The notes under the pieces were generated by a model, which did not search any database, was not told the origin of the DNA, and saw only the letters and a list, made by a program, of their open reading frames with translations. The translations under genes were made by a program, and so were the position numbers. Shown in pieces: positions 16,661-25,354 of a DNA stretch of 64,000 nt; the stretch's first letter is position 1; the number at the start of each line of letters is the position of its first letter. Source of the stretch: Limiplasma sp034927815 (GTDB taxonomy: Bacteria > Bacillota > Clostridia > Christensenellales > Aristaeellaceae); contig JAYFPK010000029.1 of the NCBI GenBank assembly GCA_034927815.1, positions 62,001 through 126,000 of the forward strand, in the 5' to 3' direction.

Positions 16661-19600
16661 TCATTCCCCGTCCCTTTGCCAAAAGGCCTCCTCCACCTCC
16701 TCCACGACCACCTGCTTGTGAATGTCCAGGCCCGCCACAGCGGTGAGGGCGCTATCGGAGTCATAGCGGTATTCCAGGTACGCAAAGCCCCCGGGAAGGG
16801 TGGTGAGGTTGTTGGCCGCGTCGCAGAAGGTTTCCAGCAGCGGCAGGCCCTGGTGGTTGTAAGTATACAGGCGCACGGCGTAGCCCTCCTCCCCCAAAGT
16901 CCGCCGCCCCTCCCTATCCAGGTAGGTCTTTTTCAGCAGCCAGCCCGCTTCGTTCACCAGATAGTCAATGCCCTGGTAGCCGTACAGGTTCTCCACAGGG
17001 CTTTGGTCCGGGGCCAGGTAGCGCTCGGAGACCAGCGCCCGGGCGGCGTTGTAGCCAAAAGTTTGGTAGGCGTAGCCCAGGGCGTTGGGCGAGGGACGGC
17101 CCTCCCGGTCCAAAAACGCGGTGCGCACCAGGTTCCAGCTCTCGTCGTACTCGTTGTCAATCCCCGCCGCGCCCAGAAAACCCGGCGCGGGCTGCCCCTG
17201 GGAATCAAAGTACCGCTCCGTCAGAACCAAGCCCCTGGCGTTGGAAACCCGGCTGACGCGCCAGACTCCAAGCCGGTTGGGCACAGGGCGGCCCTCCGGG
17301 TCCTCATAGCGCTCCTGGCTGATATTGCCAAAGAGGTCATACTCCAGGATCACGGAGGCATAGCCCTCCGCCAGGGAGACCTTTTCCCCATGCTGGTCAT
17401 AGAAGGTCTTGCGGGAGGGCAGGTCCCGGCTGCCGTATTCCATGGCGGCGCTGGCATAGCCCCCCTTCCCCGGCATGGGCTTCCCTTCCGGGCCCAGGAA
17501 GGTCTCCCGGCTGATATTGCCCCGCGGGTCATACTCCCGCAGCAGGGAGTAGGCCCCGGTCTCCCGGCTTTGCACAGGCTGGCCCTCCGGGCCGAAGTAG
17601 GACTCCGCCACCACCTGATGAAAGGGGTTATAGGTCCGCAGGATTTTGGCATATCCGCCGGGGGTCCGGGCCAGGCGGCCCGAGGCGTCCAGGAAGCTCT
17701 GCACGGCCAAATCTCCCCTGCCGTCGTACTCCTGCCGCACCGAGGCGTACCCCAGCCCCTTCTCACCGGCGGTGGGCTGGCCCGAGGCATCCAGGAAGGT
17801 TTTGGTTTCCAGGCGGCCCAGGGCGTCGTAGGTGTAGCGGATGGCGGCATAGCCCGCCGGGATGCCCAGGGGTTCCCCGGCGCCGTCCAGGTAGCTTTCC
17901 AGCAGCAGCTTGCCCCGCTCATCATAGGTCCGGGAGAGCGCCGCGTAGCCGTGGACGTTGCGCACGGAGCGCAGCTGGTCCGTGAAGTAGGCCTCCCAAA
18001 GGGGCTGGCCGTCCCCGCCGTAGCGGGTTTGCTTCACGGCATACCCCAAGGAGCAGTAGCAGCTGGAGCCGTCCGCCCGGAAATAGGATTCCGTGACGGT
18101 TTGGCCGTCGTAGGCGTAGCGCACCCTGGCGTAGCCATCAGGCCCGGCCATGGGCTGGCCGCCGGCCCCGTAGTAGGCGGTGCCCAGCAGCCGCCCTTCC
18201 TCATACTCGTTTTGGACCGTGGCATAGCGCCCTGGAAGCGCCAAGGGCTGCCCATCGGCCCCAAAGTAGGCTTCCAAAATCAGGTTTCCATAGGCGTCGT
18301 ACTCCCGCCGGGCCATGGCATACCCCAGGTCCAGGGCCATGAGGCGGCCCCCTTCGTCCTCATAGCGCTCCTGAAGCAGACGCCCCTTCGCGTCATAGAC
18401 CCGGTCAAAGGCGGCGTACCCGGCCCCGGACAGGCAGAGGGCCTGGTCCAGGCCCCTGTATTCCTCCCGGGTCACGTTGCCCCAGGGATCAAAGGTCCTC
18501 TGGACGCTGGCGTAGCCGCCGTTGCAGAGCATGGCCTCGCCGTTCTGATCCTGGTAGCGCTCCCGGGTAGTGTTGCCGTAGACGTCATACTCGTAGAGGG
18601 CCTGGAAAGCCCCATTGTAGGGGAGTGAGGTTTGCCCGTCCGTGTGGTAGAAGGACTCCTGGAGCACGCGCCCCTCCGGGCCAAGCAGCTGCTTTACCAC
18701 GGCATGGCCCTTCCGGTTCAAAGCGGGCCGCCCCTGTTCGTCCAGATAGGTCTTGACGCACAGAACCCCTTGATCCCACGGGGAGTAGGAGCAGGAATAG
18801 CCCGCGTAGCCCTCCGGGAGCAAGGTCGGCTTGCCGTCCGTGCCGTAATAAAGAATCTCCTCTAGCCGTCCCCGTTGGTCATAGCGGCGCTGGATGGCCG
18901 CATAGCCCCCTGAGGACAAAGCGGGCTGGCGGTCCTGGTCCCAATAGCGCTCCAACGTGACATGGCCCTTGGGGTCGTAGGCGTATTCCGCCAGGGCGTA
19001 GCCCATGCGGGAGAGGAGGGGCGCTCCCGCCCCGTCGCCATAGCGGACCCGGACCACCCGGCCCTGGCCGTCATACTCCATTTCCTTCAGGGCGTACCCA
19101 TCCTGGCAAAGGGCCGGGTTTCCCCCAAGGTCCCAGTAGCTTTCCCGGATGGGGTTGCCTTGATGGTCATAGGCCCAGGTCACCGCGCCATAGCCCTTTT
19201 CAGCCATCATGGGCTCCCCCCTGGCGGAGAAATAGGCTTCTTTCACCACTCGGCCCTGTTCATCGTAGGTCCTTTGGAGGGCGGCATATCCCTCCGGGGT
19301 GGAAGCGGGCTCCCCGGACAGGCCAAGGTACCGCACGCCGGCGAGGCGGTTCTCCTGGTCATAGTCCCGCCGCAGGGAGGCGTAGCCCTCCGGGATGAGG
19401 GTGGGCTGGCCCAGGGCGTCGAAGTAGTCCTCCCGGACCACATTGCGCATAGCGTCATAGGACATTTTTTTCAGGGCGTAGCCCCTGGGGAGGAGCCGGG
19501 GCAGCCCATCCTCCCCCAGATACGCCCCCTGGAGAACGTTGCCCAGGCTGTCATGGCTTTTTTGGACGGCCGCGTAGCCGTCCTTGCAAAGCGCCGGGCT

Positions 19601-22144
19601 TCCGGCCCGGTCAAAGTAGCGCTCCTGAATGACCCAGCGGTTGCTGTCATAGGTCCGCCGCAAGGAAGCGTAGCCGCCGGTGTGGTTCACCGGCTCCCCC
19701 TGGGCGTCGAAGTAGTCCTCCTGTACCACATTGCCTGCGAGGTCGTACCTATACTGTACGGCATGATAGCCCTGGGCAGTCTCCACAGGATTCCCGGCGG
19801 CGTCCGCGTACCGGCGCTCCACCTCCCGGCTATCCTGGTCATAGAGGCTTTCCACCATGGCGTAGCCGCCCGGGGATTGCGCCGGGTTCCCCGCCGGGTC
19901 CAGAAAGGTTTGCCGCGCCAAGTTCCCAGACCGGTCATAGTCAAAGCGCATCCCGCAATAGCCCTGGGGCAGCGGCGCAGGCTGGCCCTGGGCGTCCAGG
20001 TAGCGCTCCTCCCGCACCCGGTTCATGGCGTCGTACTCCCGCCGCAGCAGAGAATAGCCGCCCTGGGATTGTACCGGCATCCCCTGGGCGTCGTAGTAGG
20101 CCTCCTGGATCAAGGAGCCGTAAGCGTCGTATTCCTTGCGGACCGTGGCATAGCCGTAGGCGGTGTTCACCGGCGTCCCGGCGGCGTTCAGGTAGGCTTC
20201 CTCCGCCAGGTTGCCGTAGGCGTCCCATTGGTTCCGCTGCTGCGCATACCCCAGCGCATGGTTCACCGGCATCCCCTGGGGGTCCAGATACCGGGTTTCC
20301 ACCAGCCGCCGGGCCGAATCATAGGCGTATTGCACCTGGGCATAGCCCGTAGGGAGGACGCAGGGCCGTCCCTCCTCATCGTAATAGGTCACGGACACCA
20401 CGTTTCCCGCGCCGTCATATTCCTGGCGGGCATAGGCGCAGCCGCCCTGGCTCTTGATGGGGACCCCATCCGCGTCATAGAGGACCTCCTGGAGAAGCAG
20501 GCCGTCCTCCTGATAGGCCCGCTCCGCCACGGCATAGCCCTTGGCGCAATACACGGGGCTGCCCTGGGCGTCCGTATAGGCTTCCCGGACCACCAGGCCC
20601 CGCTGGTTGTAGCGGTAGGATACGGCGTGAAAGCCCTGGGAATTGACCACGGGCCTTCCGGCTTCATCCACATAGGCCTGGGAGGCGATATGGCCGCCAA
20701 AGTAGGAAAAGCGCACCGAGGCATATCCCCCGAGGGCCGTTACCGGATCGCCCCTTGGGTCCAGGTAGGTTTCCGAGAGCTTTGCGCCCCCTTCGTCATA
20801 GGTATAGGAGATGGCCGCGTACCCCTGGGGGAGCAGAGCCGGGGCCCCATCCGGCAGAAAGAACGCCTTCTTCGCCAGCAACCCCCTGTCGTCCTCCTCG
20901 TAGGCCCAGGTGTAGACGATTTTGGAATACCCCTCCGCCAGAAGGACCTCCTGGTCCTGGGCGTCCAGGTAGCGCTCGGTTTTCTTCCGGCTGAACATGT
21001 TATAGGTATACTCCACCGTGCAATACCCCTTTTGGGGCAGGAGGAGCTTGTTGTTTTCCTCGTCATAATAGGTTTCGCTGAGGACGGCGTTTTGGGTGGA
21101 GAATATTTGGTCCACCCGGGAGTACCCCTCCCGGCAGGAGGCGCGCTTCCCCTGGGCGTCCAAAAAGCGCTTGCTATTCAAGCGGCCCCTGGCGTCGTAG
21201 GCGTACTCCGCGGCGTAGTACCCGCCTTTGGACTGGCAAGGGTCGCCGTTTTCGTCAAAATAGGCCTCCCGCACCGGGAGATTGCTTTTGCCCTCAAAGA
21301 AAAAGACGCTGTAGGCATAGCCCAGCAGGGGATTGATCCGGAGGCGGCCGTTTTCGTCCAGGTAGGAGGTCTGCCAGACCCGCCCATGCTCCACCTTCTG
21401 AACGCAGGAGGCGTAGCCCGCATGGTGGTTCACTACGGGCCTGCCTTGGGCGTCAAAATAAGCGCTGCTGGCCAGCTTCGCCCCGGTATACCGGTTTTCC
21501 ACCCTGGCCCAGCCCTCCCGGTTGTTGACGGGCTGGTCCCTCTCGTCAAAGTAGGCTTCCCTAAGCAGCTTGCCATTGCCCTCGTGGTACTCGTACAAAA
21601 CGCGGCCATAGATCTCCCGGCCCAGGTCGCAAAACAGGCTGCCGTCCACCCCGTAGTGGGCTGTGGACCGCTTGACCTTGATGGAATAGGTGTTGACCTG
21701 CCGGTGATAGCCCTGGGGGCCGGGGGCGGGGTTGCCCGCCGCGTCGGTATAGGTTCTTTCCAGAAGCTGGTTGCGGGCATTCCAGATTTGGGTGCACACC
21801 GCGTAGCCATACTCCAGGCTGTTGACCAGGTTGCCCTCCAGGTCCAGAAACTCGGTGGCGCGCAGCACCAGCACGTTTTTCACAGGGGTGCTTTGGTAGG
21901 TATAGCGCAGGACGCTATATCCCTTGTCCTGGGCCAGGACCGGGTTGCCGGAGGAGTCCGTAAAGGTTTCGCTGGTGACCTGGCCCAAGGCGTTGTATGT
22001 TCTTTGCACCTGGGGGTTGTCTGCGGTTTCGGCCCAAGCGCTCCCAAGGGCAAGGAAGGGGAACAGCCACAAAACGCCCAGCAGGGCGCCCCCCGCTGCC
22101 AGCCGTATCCAAAAGCCCTTGCAAAAGGGGAAGACGGTTTTCAT
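16661..22144 (-). CDS. Giant secreted protein of about 55 YD-like repeats
   Basis: A 1827-residue protein. Residues 1-38 form a Sec signal peptide ending LGSAWA. From about residue 49 to 1815 the chain is an unbroken array of about 55 repeats of 31-34 residues with the pattern xYDxxGxhxxExYxDxxGxPhxxxxGYAxhxx. The YDxxG motif recalls RHS/YD repeats, but there is no RHS core, no toxin tip and no polymorphic C-terminus; the chain ends on EEVEEAFWQRDGE with no anchor, LPxTG or S-layer domain. Copies diverge strongly at the ends and are most regular in the middle. It is probably a long beta-solenoid or beta-hairpin surface fibre or ligand-binding protein, secreted beside the polysaccharide machinery. 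Function unknown. AGG lies about nine bases before the ATG. Confidence 0.85.
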   Translation of the reverse strand: MKTVFPFCKGFWIRLAAGGALLGVLWLFPFLALGSAWAETADNPQVQRTYNALGQVTSETFTDSSGNPVLAQDKGYSVLRYTYQSTPVKNVLVLRATEFLDLEGNLVNSLEYGYAVCTQIWNARNQLLERTYTDAAGNPAPGPQGYHRQVNTYSIKVKRSTAHYGVDGSLFCDLGREIYGRVLYEYHEGNGKLLREAYFDERDQPVNNREGWARVENRYTGAKLASSAYFDAQGRPVVNHHAGYASCVQKVEHGRVWQTSYLDENGRLRINPLLGYAYSVFFFEGKSNLPVREAYFDENGDPCQSKGGYYAAEYAYDARGRLNSKRFLDAQGKRASCREGYSRVDQIFSTQNAVLSETYYDEENNKLLLPQKGYCTVEYTYNMFSRKKTERYLDAQDQEVLLAEGYSKIVYTWAYEEDDRGLLAKKAFFLPDGAPALLPQGYAAISYTYDEGGAKLSETYLDPRGDPVTALGGYASVRFSYFGGHIASQAYVDEAGRPVVNSQGFHAVSYRYNQRGLVVREAYTDAQGSPVYCAKGYAVAERAYQEDGLLLQEVLYDADGVPIKSQGGCAYARQEYDGAGNVVSVTYYDEEGRPCVLPTGYAQVQYAYDSARRLVETRYLDPQGMPVNHALGYAQQRNQWDAYGNLAEEAYLNAAGTPVNTAYGYATVRKEYDAYGSLIQEAYYDAQGMPVQSQGGYSLLRREYDAMNRVREERYLDAQGQPAPLPQGYCGMRFDYDRSGNLARQTFLDPAGNPAQSPGGYAMVESLYDQDSREVERRYADAAGNPVETAQGYHAVQYRYDLAGNVVQEDYFDAQGEPVNHTGGYASLRRTYDSNRWVIQERYFDRAGSPALCKDGYAAVQKSHDSLGNVLQGAYLGEDGLPRLLPRGYALKKMSYDAMRNVVREDYFDALGQPTLIPEGYASLRRDYDQENRLAGVRYLGLSGEPASTPEGYAALQRTYDEQGRVVKEAYFSARGEPMMAEKGYGAVTWAYDHQGNPIRESYWDLGGNPALCQDGYALKEMEYDGQGRVVRVRYGDGAGAPLLSRMGYALAEYAYDPKGHVTLERYWDQDRQPALSSGGYAAIQRRYDQRGRLEEILYYGTDGKPTLLPEGYAGYSCSYSPWDQGVLCVKTYLDEQGRPALNRKGHAVVKQLLGPEGRVLQESFYHTDGQTSLPYNGAFQALYEYDVYGNTTRERYQDQNGEAMLCNGGYASVQRTFDPWGNVTREEYRGLDQALCLSGAGYAAFDRVYDAKGRLLQERYEDEGGRLMALDLGYAMARREYDAYGNLILEAYFGADGQPLALPGRYATVQNEYEEGRLLGTAYYGAGGQPMAGPDGYARVRYAYDGQTVTESYFRADGSSCYCSLGYAVKQTRYGGDGQPLWEAYFTDQLRSVRNVHGYAALSRTYDERGKLLLESYLDGAGEPLGIPAGYAAIRYTYDALGRLETKTFLDASGQPTAGEKGLGYASVRQEYDGRGDLAVQSFLDASGRLARTPGGYAKILRTYNPFHQVVAESYFGPEGQPVQSRETGAYSLLREYDPRGNISRETFLGPEGKPMPGKGGYASAAMEYGSRDLPSRKTFYDQHGEKVSLAEGYASVILEYDLFGNISQERYEDPEGRPVPNRLGVWRVSRVSNARGLVLTERYFDSQGQPAPGFLGAAGIDNEYDESWNLVRTAFLDREGRPSPNALGYAYQTFGYNAARALVSERYLAPDQSPVENLYGYQGIDYLVNEAGWLLKKTYLDREGRRTLGEEGYAVRLYTYNHQGLPLLETFCDAANNLTTLPGGFAYLEYRYDSDSALTAVAGLDIHKQVVVEEVEEAFWQRDGE
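16720..22000 (-). repeat. Tandem ~96-bp coding repeat array
   Basis: The DNA counterpart of the protein repeats: about 55 units of 93-102 bases, in frame, spanning nearly the whole gene. Units are diverged at DNA level, so this is an old array rather than a recent expansion, although central units share phrases such as GCGTAGCC and GTCATA (plus-strand reading). Confidence 0.8.
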
Positions 22145-22200
22145 GAAGTCAACCTCCAGCGCGGCACAGGAAAAAAGGAGCCGCGATCAGCCTCCCTTGG

Positions 22201-22229
22201 ATTATGATGGAAATTCCGCTGCTCGTCAA
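22201..22229 (-). promoter_or_regulatory. Promoter of the repeat-protein gene
   Basis: Minus-strand TTGACG (22224-22229), 17-base spacer, CATAAT (22201-22206). Predicted start near 22194, giving a 50-base leader. The gene therefore has its own transcription unit, separate from the Wzz operon promoter downstream. Confidence 0.65.
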
Positions 22230-22270
22230 GCCTGGAAAGGGCGGCGGCCCGCGCCGCTCTTGCCGGGAGC

Positions 22271-22309
22271 AAAAAGCCGGAGTCCCTTGGAAGAAAAGGG
22301 CTTCCGGCT
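22271..22309 (-). terminator. Intrinsic terminator after the minus-strand XRE gene
   Basis: Stem AGCCGGA / TCCGGCT extended by CCCTT / AAGGG, followed on the minus strand by five T (22271-22275). It lies 170 bases past the XRE stop and just upstream of the repeat-protein promoter. Confidence 0.75.
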
Positions 22310-22404
22310 GGGAGATGGGAAGGGAAGGGCCTCTTCCGTTCTGGGAAGGGACTAAGAGGGGCCCGGCTGGAGGGGAAGCCGGGCTTCCCGCAGATGGGTT
22401 CCAG

Positions 22405-22451
22405 GCCGGGCGGCCCAGGGAAGGGGAAGGGCTTCCCTGGAACCGCCCGGC
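22405..22451. repeat. 47-base two-stem hairpin
   Basis: Two stacked perfect nine-base-pair stems, GCCGGGCGG / CCGCCCGGC outside and CCAGGGAAG / CTTCCCTGG inside, with an 8-base loop GGGAAGGG and a 1x2 internal loop. It follows the XRE stop (22477) by 26 bases. There is no T run, so it may protect the 3' end of the transcript. The rest of 22145-22476 is purine-rich with no gene. Confidence 0.6.
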
Positions 22452-22476
22452 AAAGGCGGGATTCCCGGGGGCGGGC

Positions 22477-22773
22477 TCAGGGCCGCGTCATGTCCAGGGC
22501 GTATTGCAAAATGGCCCTGACCTTGCCCAGGTCTTTCTGGCTGCATTCCAGTTCATCCGGCGGGATATGGGGGAGCCCCACGATGTCGTCCAAGGTGAGG
22601 CCGATAACGCGGCAGATCTCCACATAGGTTTTCAGGCTTCCGGTGCGGCTGCCCCGTTCGATGTGCCCGATGAAAGAATGGGATACATGGATCAGTTCCG
22701 CCAGGTCTTCCTGCGTATAGCCCAGCGCTCGTCTCCTTCTTCGAATGCGGTCTCCGATGGCGGCATAGTTCAT
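22477..22773 (-). CDS. XRE-family transcriptional regulator
   Basis: A 98-residue protein with one Cro/C1-type helix-turn-helix at residues 6-62; YTQEDLAELIHVSHSFIGHIERG spans the two recognition helices. The C-terminal 35 residues have no known domain. It is transcribed away from a second XRE gene and the shared 116-base spacer carries a palindrome over the promoter, so autoregulation or mutual control is likely. The target genes are unknown; the neighbouring repeat-protein gene is one possibility. Confidence 0.85.
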   Translation of the reverse strand: MNYAAIGDRIRRRRRALGYTQEDLAELIHVSHSFIGHIERGSRTGSLKTYVEICRVIGLTLDDIVGLPHIPPDELECSQKDLGKVRAILQYALDMTRP

Positions 22774-22796
22774 GAAGCTTTCCCTCGATCACAGTA

Positions 22797-22822
22797 CGAT
22801 ATGGTGCTATAATACCATATCG
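22797..22822. promoter_or_regulatory. Palindromic operator over a divergent promoter
   Basis: Perfect nine-base inverted repeat CGATATGGT / ACCATATCG with an 8-base spacer that contains TATAAT (22808-22813) on the plus strand, preceded by TGC (extended -10). On the minus strand the same spacer reads TATTAT. A repressor bound here would block both divergent XRE genes. Confidence 0.7.
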
Positions 22823-22842
22823 GGGAGACTGAATGCAACTGT

Positions 22843-22861
22843 TTTGCTGCCTTACAGCAAA
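22843..22861. promoter_or_regulatory. Second inverted repeat in the XRE intergenic region
   Basis: TTTGCTG / CAGCAAA, a perfect seven-base inverted repeat with a 5-base centre, directly followed by another TATAAT (22863-22868). It may be the site of the other regulator or a hairpin in the leader of the plus-strand gene. Confidence 0.45.
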
Positions 22862-22889
22862 TTATAATCATTGCATGGAGGGTGGTAGC

Positions 22890-23210
22890 ATGACGGTGCA
22901 GGAACGGGTACGAAAGCGGATGCGGCAAATGGGTTGGACTGAATATAGGCTGGCCAAGACCGCCAATCTGCCCCAATCCACAATATCCCATATGTTCAGG
23001 CGGAATAACGCCCCCACGTATTCCACCATTGAGGCCATTTGCGGGGCCTTCGGACTCACATTGTCCCAGTTTTTTGCGGAGGAGGGGGAGGCGGTGATCC
23101 TGGCCCCGGAGGAGAAGGAGCTGCTGTCGCTGTGGGGAAGGCTGTCATCGGAGAGAAAGAACCTTATTTTCAAGACCATGGCTGAATTCCTTCGGGATAG
23201 CGAGGGGTGA
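22890..23210 (+). CDS. XRE-family transcriptional regulator
   Basis: A 106-residue regulator with a helix-turn-helix at residues 5-62; TEYRLAKTANLPQSTISHMFR covers the DNA-binding helices. A C-terminal segment (EKELLSLWGRLSSERKNLIFKTM) looks helical and may mediate dimerisation, as in many small clostridial XRE proteins. GGAGG lies eight bases before the ATG. It is divergent from the other XRE gene and shares its operator region. Confidence 0.88.
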   Translation: MTVQERVRKRMRQMGWTEYRLAKTANLPQSTISHMFRRNNAPTYSTIEAICGAFGLTLSQFFAEEGEAVILAPEEKELLSLWGRLSSERKNLIFKTMAEFLRDSEG

Positions 23211-23283
23211 GGACAAAAAAGAGGCGCGCTCGGCCCCTGGGAGGCCACGAAGGCGGCCCAACCCCGGCACTCGGCCCCTTTCA

Positions 23284-23312
23284 TTGAACCCGCCCCCCTT
23301 TTCTGCTATAAT
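23284..23312 (+). promoter_or_regulatory. Promoter of the sulfatase-region two-component system
   Basis: TTGAAC (23284-23289), 17-base spacer, TATAAT (23307-23312) with an extended TGC. The predicted start near 23319 leaves a leader of about 330 bases. Confidence 0.65.
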
Positions 23313-23319
23313 GCCCCCG

Positions 23320-23650
23320 GAGAAGGGGCGGGCCCGCCTGAAATGGCCGTTACGGGGAGGCCGGATTCAGGGGAATGCAACCTCGGGGACAAGAGCCGCT
23401 TTCATACCGGAAAAGGAAGAAGCGCGCCAGGGCGCATGGGCCGGAGGGGAGACCAGACCCTTGGAAGGGTGCCGCGCCGGGCCATGAGGTGCGCGGGCGG
23501 AACAGGCAACATCACTCCCAGGGGGAAAGCCTATCCCGAACCATGGGGGGCCGCCTGTTTGTGGAGGGCTGCGCCCAAAGGCTCCGGCGGCCGGCCCAGG
23601 CGGTGCAACGCCCGGCCCAAGGGCCTGCCGGGAAGGACGAAGGAGCATCC
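23320..23650 (+). other. Long GC-rich untranslated leader
   Basis: The 330 bases between the promoter and the kinase start can form several small stems, for example CCCTTGGAAGGG. I compared it by eye with common riboswitches, RNase P RNA, SRP RNA and tmRNA landmarks and saw no match. The kinase frame stays open through part of it but the residues are not protein-like. Confidence 0.35.
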
Positions 23651-25354
23651 ATGAAGCGCTCAGGCAAGAACAGATCCGCCATCCGCCAGAAGCTGACGCT
23701 GTCCAACTGGCTGGTGGCGGCCATACCGGTGGTGTGCATTTTCGCGGCGGTGTCCGTGGTGTTTTTGCATACCATGACCCAGAACGAGAGAGCCCAGGCC
23801 CAGGCGGATGTGGACAAGGCCTGCGCCGACGCGGACCTGTGGATCTCCCAAGCCGGGGAGGTGCTGGCCTTGCTGTGCATGGACATCAACACCCAAAACG
23901 CCATGGGCAACTATGCCGCCGCGCCCCTGAAAGAGCGGCTGGACTACCGGGATTTTTTCCGCAACCGGCTGGTGGGCATGTATACCTCGGATATGCAGAT
24001 GGTGAACGCGGCCATTTACATCAAGGAGGCCGGGGAGACCTTCTCCCAGGACTACCGGGACAATGCCCTGGACCAAGCCCTGGGGGAGCAGGAGTGGTTC
24101 CGGGGCATCCTGGCGGGGGAGAGGGCCAGCTACCTGGGCTTTGGGGACAGCGTGTCCGACGGCAGGCGGGTGATCCGCCTGGCAAGGACCATCCAGAGCA
24201 TGCGCAACGGACGCCAGCTGGGCATCGGCTATGTGGAGCTGTCTACGGAGCGCCTGAAGCGCTGCTTCCATTTTTTGGTGGCGGAGCCCAACCACTGGGT
24301 GGCCCTGGGGGAGGCACTGCCGCCGCTGGGCGCAGGAACCCAGGAGGAGGGCAGCTACGCGGTCACCGGGCATATCCAAGCCCTGAACCTGCCGGTGCGC
24401 TACTCCATTTCCTCCCGGAAGCTGGCCACGGCCTACGCGGTGGCGCTGGCCTGGTTCCTGGCGGGGCTGTCCGTGCTGATTTTGCTGATCTACCTCATTG
24501 ACAAGCGCCTGGCGGATTCCTTTACCCGGCGCATTCTCCGGCAGGTGGAGGCCACCCGGCGCATGGCCGCCGGGGACCTGGACATCGCCCTTCAGGACGG
24601 CGAGAACGACGAGATCGGCGAATTGTCCAGGAGCATGGAGCGCACGGCCCGGGATATGAAGCGCCTCATCGAGGAGAAATACCTGTCGGAGATTCAGCGC
24701 CAGCAGGCCTCCCTCCACGCGCTCCAAAGCCAGATCAACCCGCATTTCATCTTCAACACCCTGGAGCGCGTCTCCATGCTGGCCCTCATCCACGACCAGT
24801 ACGAGATCGTGAACATCACCCAGGCCTTCTCCTCCATGATGCGCTACGCCATCGCCCCCTCGGGGCTGGTTCCCCTGGAGGAGGAGATCGGCAATGTGAA
24901 GCACTATATCTCCATCCAGCGCTCCCGCTTTGAGCGCCCCATTCAGGTGGAATACCACCTGCCCGGGCAGGGGGGCGTGACCTTGCCCAGGCTGACGCTC
25001 CAGCCTTTGGTGGAAAACGCCTTCCGCCACGGCTTTGACCTGCGCGCCCCCGGGGAGGTGCGCCTGGGGGTGGCCGTGGGGCAGGAGGAGGACGGGGTTC
25101 AGGTTACGGTGAGCAACAACGGCGTGCCCATTCCCCCGGAGCGTATCCGGGAGATCCACAGCCTGCTGGAAGCGCCCCTGGGGGAGGGGGACCAGGACTG
25201 CTTCGCTTTGCGCAACATCAGCCAGCGGATGAAGCTGGTCTATGGGGGCCAGGCCCGGCTGGACATTTGCTCCCAGGAGGGGGAAACCCGGGTCAGCCTG
25301 TGGCTGCCCCGCCGGAAGGAGGAGAACCGTGAGCTTTCGCGTGCTGATCTGTGA
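23651..25354 (+). CDS. YesM-type sensor histidine kinase
   Basis: A 567-residue membrane sensor. Helices at about 19-40 and 261-283 enclose an extracellular sensing region of about 220 residues; a HAMP domain follows (284-336). The His_kinase domain has QSQINPHFIFNTL with the phosphorylated H365, then the ATPase domain with PLVENAFRHGF as the N-box. This family pairs with AraC-type response regulators to control carbohydrate transport genes; the next gene is such a regulator, overlapping by 26 bases. The start at 23651 has AAGGAG seven bases upstream. The signal is probably an extracellular sugar, perhaps a sulfated one. Confidence 0.93.
   Translation: MKRSGKNRSAIRQKLTLSNWLVAAIPVVCIFAAVSVVFLHTMTQNERAQAQADVDKACADADLWISQAGEVLALLCMDINTQNAMGNYAAAPLKERLDYRDFFRNRLVGMYTSDMQMVNAAIYIKEAGETFSQDYRDNALDQALGEQEWFRGILAGERASYLGFGDSVSDGRRVIRLARTIQSMRNGRQLGIGYVELSTERLKRCFHFLVAEPNHWVALGEALPPLGAGTQEEGSYAVTGHIQALNLPVRYSISSRKLATAYAVALAWFLAGLSVLILLIYLIDKRLADSFTRRILRQVEATRRMAAGDLDIALQDGENDEIGELSRSMERTARDMKRLIEEKYLSEIQRQQASLHALQSQINPHFIFNTLERVSMLALIHDQYEIVNITQAFSSMMRYAIAPSGLVPLEEEIGNVKHYISIQRSRFERPIQVEYHLPGQGGVTLPRLTLQPLVENAFRHGFDLRAPGEVRLGVAVGQEEDGVQVTVSNNGVPIPPERIREIHSLLEAPLGEGDQDCFALRNISQRMKLVYGGQARLDICSQEGETRVSLWLPRRKEENRELSRADL

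Noticed and set aside
16454..18628. 724-codon open frame on the plus strand
   Set aside because: It lies opposite the repeat protein; its pseudo-repeats mirror the coding repeats of the other strand and it lacks ribosome site and protein-like composition.
16661..22144. RHS/Tc polymorphic toxin
   Set aside because: YD-like motifs are present, but there is no RHS core signature, no variable toxin tip and no downstream immunity gene.
18962..22207. 1081-codon open frame on the plus strand
   Set aside because: Also an antisense shadow of the repeat array; high-GC repeats keep several frames open.
23375..23650. N-terminal extension of the sensor kinase frame by about 90 residues
   Set aside because: The residues are Arg/Gln/Gly-rich and unlike any kinase start, while ATG 23651 has a well-placed AAGGAG and leads straight into the first membrane helix.
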